NCBI GenBank assembly: GCA_023428245.1
Contig: JAEYYX010000105.1
Span: 1-64,000, forward strand
DNA from: Pseudomonadota bacterium
GTDB lineage: Bacteria; Myxococcota_A; Polyangia; Polyangiales; Polyangiaceae
Direction of reading: 5' to 3'
Length of the DNA stretch: 64,000 bases
Part shown: one piece after another, positions 26,142 through 34,892 of the stretch
Layout of the letters: every line of letters starts with the position of its first letter
Numbering within the stretch: position 1 is the first letter of the stretch
The notes under the pieces: generated by a model
What the model was told of the DNA's origin: nothing
Seen by the model: the letters and a program-made list of their open reading frames with translations, nothing else
Database searches by the model: none
Translations under genes and position numbers: made by a program

Positions 26142-27176
26142 GTGCTCGGAGAAGTTGTCGTGCCCATCGGTGCTCGGGAATCTAGCGTTGCTTTCGTCCT
26201 GAACGGCAACGCCGGGAGCGTCACGCCTGAGATCTGTTCACGCCTAGGACGCCTTTTTGGAGAGCGGGACGTCTTCGTCTCGAAGAGCCTCGACGACGTC
26301 GGGCCGATCGCCGACCGGATTCTCAAAGACAGCTACGACACAGTGCTTGTCGGTGGGGGGGACGGAACCTTCACGGTCATGGTCACCGAGATCTCTCGGC
26401 GCGCCCGCGAGCAAGACCTTTCGACGCCACGACTCGGGGTCCTCAAGCTCGGCACAGGTAACGCGATGGCCAAGGTCGCCGGCCCCGACCGCTCTCTGCG
26501 CTACATCTCGGACCAAGAGCTCCTTGAGCTCGCGCGCTCACCGCTGACGCGAGAGATCAGGATGGTCGAGGTCGAGGGTTTCCTCACCCCCTTCGCTGGC
26601 CTCGGAGCGGACGCTGAGGTCTTGGCTGATTATGTCGCCCTGAATCGACGTCTCCGGGGCACTCCGCTCAGCTCGATCGGCGTCGGTCTCGCCGGATACT
26701 CTTTGGCCGCATTGACTCGCTCGATCCCGAAGCAGATCGGCAAGGAGATGCCCTTTTTCCGCATCACGAACCTCGGCGGTCCCTGCCACCGGGTCGGAAA
26801 GGGAAATCAGCTCATCGGTCGCCCCTTCGCACAAGGCGAGGTCCTCTTCGAAGGCAAGGCACGCATCGCGAGCTGTTCGACGATCCCTTATTACGGCTTC
26901 GGGCTCCGGATGTTCCCTTTCGCGGACATCGAGCCCGACCGCATGCACCTGCGCGTCTCGACCATGGGCTCTCTCGAGTTCGCCCAGAACATCGGAGCAA
27001 TGTGGAACGGCTCCTTTGACGACCCGAGCACCCTGTTCGACTTCCTCGTCGAATCTGTTCAGATCGAGTGCGAACCAGCCACCGAGCTCCAAATTGGCGG
27101 AGACGCTCAGGGCAAACGGAGCCTCCTCGAAATGAAGATCAGCGACATGCCCCTGCGCTTGGTCGCCCACGACTAA
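26142..27176 (+). CDS. Diacylglycerol kinase catalytic-domain protein (lipid kinase-like)
   Basis: The 344-residue protein carries the DAGK catalytic fold: VAFVLNGNAGS (16-26), the nucleotide-binding GGGDGT (71-76) and GTGNAMA (104-110), followed by a second beta-sandwich domain. Family members phosphorylate diacylglycerol or related lipids, or sphingoid bases. The precise substrate is not readable. The long C-terminal part (about 150-344) with FAGLGADAEVLADY fits the usual two-domain layout. The start is GTG. It follows the chlorite-dismutase-family gene by 11 bases and converges on the antiporter operon after 22 bases. Confidence 0.85.
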   Translation: MLGEVVVPIGARESSVAFVLNGNAGSVTPEICSRLGRLFGERDVFVSKSLDDVGPIADRILKDSYDTVLVGGGDGTFTVMVTEISRRAREQDLSTPRLGVLKLGTGNAMAKVAGPDRSLRYISDQELLELARSPLTREIRMVEVEGFLTPFAGLGADAEVLADYVALNRRLRGTPLSSIGVGLAGYSLAALTRSIPKQIGKEMPFFRITNLGGPCHRVGKGNQLIGRPFAQGEVLFEGKARIASCSTIPYYGFGLRMFPFADIEPDRMHLRVSTMGSLEFAQNIGAMWNGSFDDPSTLFDFLVESVQIECEPATELQIGGDAQGKRSLLEMKISDMPLRLVAHD

Positions 27177-27198
27177 TCGAGAGCGAAAGCACCCGCCC

Positions 27199-28599
27199 TC
27201 AAACCTCCGGCGCCGGTGCTTCAGGCGCCTGTGGGGCAGGCTTGAGACTCGCCCGCGCGGGATTGCCCTCGGACCCCGCGGCGGCGACCCCGGCACCTGT
27301 CTCGCCGGTTCGATCGAGCGCCATCTTAAAGAAGATCGGACCGATGACCTCGTTGATGCCGACCGTGGCTACGACCAAGGAGCGGAACTGAGGGCCGAAG
27401 GACGGGAAGGCGCGCTCGACGATGATGCTGAGGCCGAGCGTCAGACCAGCCTGACTGAGCAGTGACGACCACCCCCAGCGCCGCAGGGTCGGCATGTCCT
27501 TGGACCAACGCGAGGAGATGACGTGACTCACAATCGTGGCCACCGCTCGGAAGGCTACGAGGGAGAGCGCGACCTGCCACATCGAGAACAAGAGCGGAAG
27601 ATCGAGGTGTGCGCCGGCAGTGGCAAAGAACACAACGAAGACGATCGCTCCCGACTCCTCAATCGCGTGCAGCAAGCGATCCCCATGAGGGGACAGGTTC
27701 TGGACGACGAAGCCCGCTGTCAGGAAGGTGAGCAGCGGCTCGAGGTGGAGATATTGGACGGCCTCGGAAAAACCAAAGCCGAGCAAGACCAGGACGATCA
27801 TCAGATACGATCCCACGAACTGGAGGTACAGGGCGAGCGCGAGGCCGAGCGTCGTACCGACACAGATGCTTCCGTAGATTTCGTGGCTGAGCCCGCGGAA
27901 GGCCTCGAGCGAGATGGTCGCGCTGGGATCGATGAGCGGCCTGCCAATGACCATGGCCGCTGCCATGAGCAAGATCACGACGATGTCCGACGACATCACA
28001 AAGGCGAGAGAGAAACGGGTGAGCGGACCGTCCGCCCGCGTCTGGGACAAGATACCGAGGGTCGCCGAGGGGCTTCGGCTGATCGCGAGCACGCCCCAAA
28101 AAAGCGCCACACCCCACGCAGCCTGAGGTTCCAGCTCGTTCAAGAACGGGAGGTAGGGCTTCATCGCGTAGAAAACGGCCGTCGAGACCGCAAGGCCGAG
28201 CGTCGACTGCACGATCGTGGCGCGCAAGAGGCTCCTCTGCACTTCACGGAGCGTCGTGAGACGGAGTTCGAGCCCGCCGGCCAAGGCGATCAGAGTCAAC
28301 GCAAGTCCATTGACTCGGCTCAGCTGGTCGACCGCCTGATGGTCGACCATATGAAGAACGTGAGGCCCGGCGAGCACTCCTGCCGCGAGATATCCGGTCA
28401 AGTGCGGCAGCCCCACGACATCGAGCACTTCGCTGAGCAGAACCCCGAGCAAGAGCAGCAGACCGAGCGCCAGAGTGAGTCCGCCGGGAGACGACGAGCT
28501 CTGCCCGACCTGGCTTGCCACCAAGAGCACGGCGAGCACGATGATGAGAGAGAGCCCTTGAACGACTCGATGTCGCCAGCCACGTCCGCCGCCGCTCAT
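27199..28599 (-). CDS. CPA2-type sodium(potassium)/proton antiporter
   Basis: The 466-residue membrane protein has about 12-13 helices in the CPA2 (KefB/NapA-like) pattern: GLPHLTGYLAAGVLAGPHVL in the second helix region, LIALAGGLELRL, then ISRSPSATLGIL and a late GWSSLLSQAGLTLGL helix. It lacks a visible C-terminal RCK/TrkA-N domain. Instead the last 30 residues are Ala/Pro/Glu-rich. It exchanges monovalent cations for protons at the inner membrane. Its start overlaps the stop of the upstream antiporter-like gene by four bases (ATGA), placing it last in a three-gene operon. Confidence 0.87.
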   Translation of the reverse strand: MSGGGRGWRHRVVQGLSLIIVLAVLLVASQVGQSSSSPGGLTLALGLLLLLGVLLSEVLDVVGLPHLTGYLAAGVLAGPHVLHMVDHQAVDQLSRVNGLALTLIALAGGLELRLTTLREVQRSLLRATIVQSTLGLAVSTAVFYAMKPYLPFLNELEPQAAWGVALFWGVLAISRSPSATLGILSQTRADGPLTRFSLAFVMSSDIVVILLMAAAMVIGRPLIDPSATISLEAFRGLSHEIYGSICVGTTLGLALALYLQFVGSYLMIVLVLLGFGFSEAVQYLHLEPLLTFLTAGFVVQNLSPHGDRLLHAIEESGAIVFVVFFATAGAHLDLPLLFSMWQVALSLVAFRAVATIVSHVISSRWSKDMPTLRRWGWSSLLSQAGLTLGLSIIVERAFPSFGPQFRSLVVATVGINEVIGPIFFKMALDRTGETGAGVAAAGSEGNPARASLKPAPQAPEAPAPEV

Positions 28600-29825
28600 A
28601 CTGCTTCTTCCTCCGGCGAAGCCGCCGGTTCGTCGACCTCCTGAGCCTCTGGCTCAGATGCAGGTGCAGGCTCAGATTCCGAAACGAGTGCCACCCGCCC
28701 GAGCGCCCTCGTCCCCAAGAGATCTCCTACGATCAGCGCTACCGCTGCCATGGCAAAGGCCGATTTCCCCACCATGCCTTCATCCCAAAATAAGATCGTC
28801 AGGCCAATCGCTAGGCTGCTCCCACCCACGGGCAGAAATGAGAGAGCGAAAATGTGAGCGCCAGCCGAGACGCCGCCGGCACCCGCTGTAAAAGCGCGAC
28901 CAAGCCCGTACTGAACGAGACCGCGCAAGAGGGCCATGCCGCCAATGAAGAGCCAGGTCACGAGCGGCATCTGCCAAGCGATGAACGATCCCGCGAGGAT
29001 CGTGACGGGCAAGACGAGCGGTCGCTCGGTCTTTTGAGTCAGGGCGCGTACCTTGGCAGCTTCGGGGGAGAGTGCGACGACCGTCGACCCGAGCACAAAG
29101 GCAGGCGGCAGGAGCGGCAGATCGAACCGTAAGCTCAACCCCACCGTCATCAAGACAGCCCCAAGAAGGATCGGCCAGAGCTCCGCGCGGTGCAGGGACG
29201 CACCAATGAGAGAGGCCACTGTAACGCCGAGCACGATGCCAGTGGCCACGCCGAGCAGCGGCCAAGACCAAGAGGGGAAGCGAAAAGCAGCCTCCGGTGG
29301 AACGAGCGACGGAATGGCCGCGAGCAGGCCGAGTCCTACCAAGTTGTGAGAGTTGCCAATTTCGGCGCGGTAGCGAGTAGCCGACGGCAGGTCAGAGCTC
29401 GGGAAGTGGAGCTCGCGCGTGCCCGAGAGGACGGAGGCGGTCGCAAGCGCGATCAAAAATCGCTCGTCCCCGCTGAAGGCGCCGACAAAGCCCGAGATGA
29501 AGAAGGCACTCACGCCCATCACGGCGGCGGCGAGGGAGGTCGCTACGACCGAAGTAAAGTAGCTCCGCGCGCGCACCGCTCGAGCGCCCAGGGCCCCATG
29601 AGACAAACCGTGCACAGCCGCCATCCATCCGAGCGCCATGAGCAAGAGCGGACGAAAGGAGTCGAGGGTGTCGCGGTCGACGAAGCCGAGCATGGTCGGT
29701 CCGACCAGGGCACCAATGACAAGAAACTCGCCGCCGGAAGAGAGGTTCAGGGTGCGCTTCGAAGAAACGAGGCCCCCCAGGTAGGCAGCTACCAGGAGAG
29801 CGACGAGGAGCAGAACGGGATTCAA
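28596..29825 (-). CDS. Second antiporter-like polytopic membrane protein
   Basis: The 409-residue protein has about 11 helices and the general plan of CPA2 proteins: GEFLVIGALVGPTMLG, then LRPLLL-type helix (FRPLLLMALGWMAAVHGLSHG region) and an ATASVLSG turn. The charged residues of transport helices are fewer than in its neighbour, so it may be a regulatory or degenerate partner. A Glu/Ala/Pro-rich tail (last 35 residues) mirrors the tail of the next protein. It overlaps both neighbours by four bases (ATGA each), strong evidence of coupled translation and stoichiometric assembly. Confidence 0.75.
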   Translation of the reverse strand: MNPVLLLVALLVAAYLGGLVSSKRTLNLSSGGEFLVIGALVGPTMLGFVDRDTLDSFRPLLLMALGWMAAVHGLSHGALGARAVRARSYFTSVVATSLAAAVMGVSAFFISGFVGAFSGDERFLIALATASVLSGTRELHFPSSDLPSATRYRAEIGNSHNLVGLGLLAAIPSLVPPEAAFRFPSWSWPLLGVATGIVLGVTVASLIGASLHRAELWPILLGAVLMTVGLSLRFDLPLLPPAFVLGSTVVALSPEAAKVRALTQKTERPLVLPVTILAGSFIAWQMPLVTWLFIGGMALLRGLVQYGLGRAFTAGAGGVSAGAHIFALSFLPVGGSSLAIGLTILFWDEGMVGKSAFAMAAVALIVGDLLGTRALGRVALVSESEPAPASEPEAQEVDEPAASPEEEAV

Positions 29826-31111
29826 CGTTCCCTCCCCCGCCTCACCCGTTCCCTGCGTTCCCTGCGATGCACCGGAGCTCGGGTCACGTGCCAGAGGCTC
29901 ATGAGATGAGGCACACGTACGCTCATGTCCTCTTCATCGATGAGCGTGATGTCGAACAGACCCACCTCGAGCACCCGGCCCGCGTGGCCTCCGTAAACGA
30001 CGAAATCCCCGGCTCGAATGTGGCGCGCGTAGACGAGTCGAATTCCGAGGGCGCAGGAAGCCCAAAGGGGCGTGAGCGCGAGAGCGACAGCCCCGAGGGC
30101 CAAGACTCCGACCCGCGTCAGAAGACCATCGTCTTTCCCCGTCAGGAGTGGGACGACGAACAGCATCGCGCCGAGCACGATGCCGAAAGCGACGAGCCTT
30201 CCTGTAACGCGCGCCGTCTCCGGTCGCGCCCAGTCGCTATCGACCTCGCCCTTTTCGATGGCGGAGAAGTAGGCAAGCGCAAAGCGCACAGCGATGAGCA
30301 GCACCACCGCGCCGATCAAGAACGCGACCAGGATCGGGACCTGGGCTCCGAGACGCTCGAGGAACTCCGCCCCGGGCGAGAAGAGGCGTCCCGTCATGCG
30401 CTGCGCGAGGGCTCGCGTCGAGTCGAACAAAGAGAGCGTGAGAAGTCCCCAGGCGTACAGAATGCCGAAGCGCAAGAGCCACAGGGCGCCTTGGGTGCCG
30501 ATGCGGACCGCCTCTCGGGCCGCAGTCGGATGCATGAGCTCGACAGTATGGATGCGGAGCGCGCCAATGCGGTCGCCTTGCGCCTCGACCCACTCATCGG
30601 CGCTCCTCGCCCACGTACGGACAGCCCGAAGGAGCAAGAGCGCAATGAGCCCGAGAAAGACCACGCTCGAGATGCCGAGAACACGGCGGGCGATGCGGGA
30701 GCGGCGCTGCTCCCGCTCGAGCCCCGAGCGCACCTTCATCGCGACCTCGCTCACGTACGACTCAAGATCGGCGCGTCCTTCCGCGACCTGATCTTCCTCG
30801 GTCAGCTCCACGATGGTGGTCGAGCCGACTTGAAGCAGGGAGGATCCTGGTTTGCGGATGATCTTGAGCTCCCCGGGCTCTTCCAGCACGAGCGCCTCGA
30901 GAGCCGCTTCCGCCGCTGCGGCACGCTCCTTGGCCGTCTGTTTGCCGAGCGGGCGCTCGAGGGTGAACACGACCTCGTCTCCTAGACGGACGGCGGCGGG
31001 CTTCTCCGTGGCGAACGCGGTGGTTGCCCAGCACAGACTCACGAGCAGCACGAGCAGGACCCGAACAGGGCGCCACCCTGGGACAGGTCCTTTCTCCTCC
31101 AACACCCTCAT
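29822..31111 (-). CDS. MscS-like mechanosensitive channel-family protein with periplasmic domain
   Basis: The 429-residue protein starts with a signal-like helix (VRVLLVLLVSLCWATTAFA), then a periplasmic domain with EEDQVAEGRADLESYVSEVA, then at least five membrane segments. The C-terminal beta domain shows the MscS pattern (HIRAGDFVVYGGHAGRV, then GLFDITLIDEEDMSVRVPH). The Gly/Ala-rich pore helix is not obvious, so channel activity is not assured. The start at the ATG at 31111 is preferred to a TTG at 31144. Its stop overlaps the first antiporter-like gene by four bases. Coupling suggests a role in osmotic or ion homeostasis. Confidence 0.75.
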   Translation of the reverse strand: MRVLEEKGPVPGWRPVRVLLVLLVSLCWATTAFATEKPAAVRLGDEVVFTLERPLGKQTAKERAAAAEAALEALVLEEPGELKIIRKPGSSLLQVGSTTIVELTEEDQVAEGRADLESYVSEVAMKVRSGLEREQRRSRIARRVLGISSVVFLGLIALLLLRAVRTWARSADEWVEAQGDRIGALRIHTVELMHPTAAREAVRIGTQGALWLLRFGILYAWGLLTLSLFDSTRALAQRMTGRLFSPGAEFLERLGAQVPILVAFLIGAVVLLIAVRFALAYFSAIEKGEVDSDWARPETARVTGRLVAFGIVLGAMLFVVPLLTGKDDGLLTRVGVLALGAVALALTPLWASCALGIRLVYARHIRAGDFVVYGGHAGRVLEVGLFDITLIDEEDMSVRVPHLMSLWHVTRAPVHRRERRERVRRGRER

Positions 31112-31371
31112 CACTGGTCTCGGGTCTCCAATTCTGTCTTCCAATTGGCTCCTTGCGGGCGAGTGAACCGCAACCGCCCGAAGCTGGCAAACCTACATCC
31201 AAAGCCTGTCCCGCAGGGGGCCACGTCCTCGCTCATTCCTCGCGAAATCCGTGGGTCAAACGCACTATCGCAAGTCAGTTGCATGAAGCGGACCCTTTTG
31301 TTACGGCCCGCATCCCCGTGCGCGGCGCATCGCCTTTGCCCCACCTCATCGCCTCACGCTCCGAAGGAGCC

Positions 31372-34008
31372 ATGGTGGCGTTTTGCCTGGCCGCGCTCCT
31401 GACCGTCGCGCCAAGCTTGGCCCAAGAGTCGAGCGGTGAGGCTGACGCTTCCGGGCGTGCAGAAGCTCCGTCCGAAGACCAGGAGCCGTCCGAAGGCGTA
31501 CCGAAAGACGCGCCGGAGTCAGCGGACGGGGGCCCTCCCGCGACCGAAGCGGACGCCCCGGCCCCTGACAAACCGCCAGTGGTGCGCCTCCCCGAAATCC
31601 TCGTCCAAAAGGAGGCGGTCTACCCAGAGGGTCATATCCTCGACGCAGTCGAGGTCCATGTCGTACTCGTGGTCGAGATCTCTGAGCAGGGGGACGTCAC
31701 AGCGGCGCGGGTACTCGCCTCCGGTGGGCGCGATTTCGATGAGTCCGCCCTCGACGCTGTTCGTCAATGGAAGTTCATCCCGGCGCACCGCGGCGACAAA
31801 CCCGTGCGCTCCCAGATCCGCGTTCCCTTCCACTTCATCCCACCCGAACTCTTGCTGGGTGGAGCAACGGAAGCTCACGGTCACGCCCACAAAACCCAAG
31901 GCCCCGAGATCGAGGGGGTGCCCGTCGAAGTCACCGTGGAGGGAGCCCGAGAGCTCCGACCGAAAGTCCGAAGCACAGGAGATTTCGAGCTCGGCCGCGA
32001 CACCTTGCTCGCGGCCCCTCGCTCCGAAGGCGCCGAAATCCTCCGCTCTGTACCGGGCCTTTACGTCGGGCGCGGTGAAGGCGCGACCGTCGCGCACAAT
32101 TACATGCTGCGCGGGTTCGATAGCGAACACGGGCAGGACATCGAGTTTCGCGTCGGGGGAGTGCCCATCAATCTTCCGTCCCACATCCACGGGCAGGGCT
32201 ACTCCGACATGGACCTGCTCATTGCTGACGCTGTCTCGTCCCTGTCGGTGCGAGAAGGCATCTACGATCCCGAACAAGGGGACTTCGCGATCGCTGGTAC
32301 CATCGACGCACGGCTCGGCGTCCCGGAAGCGGCGCGCGGGGTCACGCTCCGCTCAAGCTACGGTTCTTTTCATTCTTTCCGCCAGCTCGCGCTCTTTGCG
32401 CCGCGGGGACAGAGCGAAGAGAGCTTCGGGGCAGCCGAATACCGGAGCACCGACGGCTTTGGCCAGAACCGCCGCGGACAAAGCGCCCGGCTCAACCTCC
32501 AGCATCGCTTCGGCAAAGGCGACCTCACCTTCCGAGCCATCGCGCTCATGAACGTCGCCCGCTCGAGCTCAGCGGGCGTGCTTCGACGGGACGACATCGA
32601 CAGCGGTGCCGTGTGTTTTCTCTGTGTCTACGGGGAGGCGACGGCACGCGCCCAAGGCGGTCAAACGGGGCGCTTTCTTGCAGGGCTCTTCGCCGACTAC
32701 CTTGCCAAGGACGGAGCGAATGGTGAGGCGGGGGTCTGGCTCGGATACGACACCTTCAGGCTCCAGGGGAACTTCACGGGCTTCCTCGAACGCTCTTCGC
32801 TCCTCGATCGAACCAGCGGACGCGGTGACCTCCTCGAGCAAGAAAACCAGACGCTCTCCTTCGGTCTGAAGGGCCGCTACCGGACGGCCCGGGCCGAACT
32901 CGTTCCTTGGGCCAAGGCGTCGATCGAGGTGGGACTCTCGGGGCGAGTCGACAGCATCGACCAGTCCCAGAACTTGATCGACGCCGCCTCGAACAATCAG
33001 ACCTGGGACAGGCGACTCGACGCGACCATCCGCGCCGCAGACGCGGGCATGTTCGGGGATCTGAACTTCGACCTGACGCGCTTCGTCACGGCGCGCGTCG
33101 GACTACGCGGCGATCTGCTCGGATATTCGGTCGACGACCGGCTCCATCATGTTGCCGAGCGCTCTCGCCCTGAGAACGCGAGCATTCCCGGCTTCCGCCG
33201 CTCGGCCGCAGGCATGGCAGCCGGCCCCCGGACCAGCCTCTCCTTTCGCTTCACCCCCGCCCTCGAGCTCATGGCCGCCTATGGTCAAGGCTACCGTTCT
33301 CCTTCCGGCAGGATGCTCGAGGATGGCGAAGAAGCCCCCTTCACCAAAGTCCATTCCACCGACATCGGCGTGCGCTACAAGAGCGAAGATGTCTTCGAAG
33401 CAGCGCTCGGCGGCTTCTACACCACGCTCTCCAATGACTTGGCTTTCGATCCGAGCGAGGGACGCCTCGAGGCAACAGGCCCGACCTCCCGGGCGGGCGC
33501 GACTCTTTATGTCCTCGCGCGTCCGGTCGAGTGGTCGTTGCTCTCCTTGTCGTCGACCTTCGTGGACGCGCGCCTGACGGCTCCTCCGCCTCCGACCGCA
33601 GAGGAGCCTATTTCCCCACTCACCGCCGGCGCGCGGGTCCCTTTCGTACCGCCCCTGGTCGTGCGCCTCGACGCATCCGTCAAAAAAGAGCTATTGAGCC
33701 GTCTGGGGCCGAATGCGCTCATCGGGCGCGCCGGGCTCGGCCTCTCCTTTCTTTCACCACGTCCCCTTCCGTACGGGGACTCATCGGAGGCAGTCTCGCT
33801 CGTCGACGCGACCCTTGGGCTCCTCTGGGGCCCGCTCGATCTCAGCCTCGACGCCTTCAATCTCTTCGATACACGCTATGGCGCCGTCGAGTATTCTTAC
33901 GCTTCCGACTGGTCGCCGAACGACGGCGTCCGCTCTCGCCTCCCCGCACGCCATATCGCGGCCGGCGCTCCTCTCTCTTTGATGGTCAACCTGGGCATCC
34001 GACTATGA
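31372..34008 (+). CDS. TonB-dependent receptor with N-terminal TonB_C domain
   Basis: The 878-residue outer-membrane protein has a short signal peptide, an acidic/proline linker (20-68), a TonB C-terminal-like domain (about 80-157, with ISEQGDVTAARVLASGG and the ALDAVRQWKF helix), a histidine motif AHGHAH (168-173), a plug (about 200-315, MLRGFDSEHGQDIEF, PSHIHGQGY) and a 22-strand-type barrel ending in a beta-strand (SLMVNLGIRL). The N-terminal TonB_C module replaces the carboxypeptidase-like domain usual in many receptors. The His-rich motif suggests a metal-linked substrate, unproven. The start could also be a GTG at 31318. AAGGAG lies close to the ATG chosen. A lipoprotein gene overlaps the stop. 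Confidence 0.88.
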   Translation: MVAFCLAALLTVAPSLAQESSGEADASGRAEAPSEDQEPSEGVPKDAPESADGGPPATEADAPAPDKPPVVRLPEILVQKEAVYPEGHILDAVEVHVVLVVEISEQGDVTAARVLASGGRDFDESALDAVRQWKFIPAHRGDKPVRSQIRVPFHFIPPELLLGGATEAHGHAHKTQGPEIEGVPVEVTVEGARELRPKVRSTGDFELGRDTLLAAPRSEGAEILRSVPGLYVGRGEGATVAHNYMLRGFDSEHGQDIEFRVGGVPINLPSHIHGQGYSDMDLLIADAVSSLSVREGIYDPEQGDFAIAGTIDARLGVPEAARGVTLRSSYGSFHSFRQLALFAPRGQSEESFGAAEYRSTDGFGQNRRGQSARLNLQHRFGKGDLTFRAIALMNVARSSSAGVLRRDDIDSGAVCFLCVYGEATARAQGGQTGRFLAGLFADYLAKDGANGEAGVWLGYDTFRLQGNFTGFLERSSLLDRTSGRGDLLEQENQTLSFGLKGRYRTARAELVPWAKASIEVGLSGRVDSIDQSQNLIDAASNNQTWDRRLDATIRAADAGMFGDLNFDLTRFVTARVGLRGDLLGYSVDDRLHHVAERSRPENASIPGFRRSAAGMAAGPRTSLSFRFTPALELMAAYGQGYRSPSGRMLEDGEEAPFTKVHSTDIGVRYKSEDVFEAALGGFYTTLSNDLAFDPSEGRLEATGPTSRAGATLYVLARPVEWSLLSLSSTFVDARLTAPPPPTAEEPISPLTAGARVPFVPPLVVRLDASVKKELLSRLGPNALIGRAGLGLSFLSPRPLPYGDSSEAVSLVDATLGLLWGPLDLSLDAFNLFDTRYGAVEYSYASDWSPNDGVRSRLPARHIAAGAPLSLMVNLGIRL

Positions 34009-34865
34009 GACGCGCTCCCCTTCTGCTTCTCGTCGCCTTCGGCTGCAGCGATCCGGGCCCTCGCTCGGTTCAAATCCCGCTTACTCTCTCGGGAGACGCT
34101 TCGTCCAGCGAGATCGAAACCGCCACCGGCGCCGTCCTTCGACTCGACGAGGCCCGCCTCGCCTTCGGTCCTCTCTATTTCTGTGCGAGTCCCGGCGGCG
34201 CGGAGTCCTGCGATGTGGCGCGCCTCGAGTGGCTCGGAAGCGCCATCGTCGACCTGCTCGAAGGCGCGGCCCGGCGCGCCGGAACTCTCGAAGGCTCCAG
34301 CGGAAAGGTCGCCTCCTACCTGTGTGACCTCGGCATCAGCTCACAACTCACAAGCGATGAGCCCTTCGTCCTCGATGCCGCCGCAGAGCTCGGGGACAAC
34401 TCGCTCCGCTTGCGGGGCACAGTGGAATTCGGCTCTCGGAGCCTGCCTTGGTCCGCCGCCCTCGCCCTTGCCCAGACGGACGCCACAGTCCAGGGAACCC
34501 CGCTGATCCAAACTCCGCAGAGCCAGCGCTTCGCCGAAGAGATCACGACGGACCTCGCTGAAGTGAGCGTACGATTTTCTGCGGCCCGCTGGCTCACTTC
34601 GGTCGACTTCTCTCCCTATTTCGCTGAAGAGCCCTGCTCGCCGGGAGCCATCGTGTGCCGGGGAGATTCAATGGTGGCCTGTCCCGAAGAAGAAGAGCCC
34701 GAGGACGAGAAGACCACCGACTGTCTGGCTCAAGATCAGGTGTGCGTGCCCGGGGCCGGCTGCCAAGATGAGCTCAGACTCGATGGAGCCGCGCTGCGTG
34801 CCCTCAAAGCCAACGTTATGTCGAACTTTGATCCGCTGATCTCGTTCGAAAAGCGCGCGTATTGA
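34005..34865 (+). CDS. Cys-rich lipoprotein paired with the TonB-dependent receptor
   Basis: The 286-residue protein has a lipobox cysteine at C14 (LLVAFGCSD) and a two-part body. The N-terminal half is strand-rich (VQIPLTLSG, AVLRLDEARLAFGPLYFC) with C60, C69 and C107. The C-terminal end has a cluster of six cysteines (C211, C218, C226, C240, C247, C253) in short loops with an acidic run between (EEEEPEDE), probably disulfide-bonded. The start overlaps the receptor stop (ATGA), so it should work with the receptor, for example as a surface ligand-capture partner. I do not recognise its family. Confidence 0.78.
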   Translation: MRRAPLLLLVAFGCSDPGPRSVQIPLTLSGDASSSEIETATGAVLRLDEARLAFGPLYFCASPGGAESCDVARLEWLGSAIVDLLEGAARRAGTLEGSSGKVASYLCDLGISSQLTSDEPFVLDAAAELGDNSLRLRGTVEFGSRSLPWSAALALAQTDATVQGTPLIQTPQSQRFAEEITTDLAEVSVRFSAARWLTSVDFSPYFAEEPCSPGAIVCRGDSMVACPEEEEPEDEKTTDCLAQDQVCVPGAGCQDELRLDGAALRALKANVMSNFDPLISFEKRAY

Positions 34866-34892
34866 GGAGCGAACGGCCCCGCAGGTTCGTGC

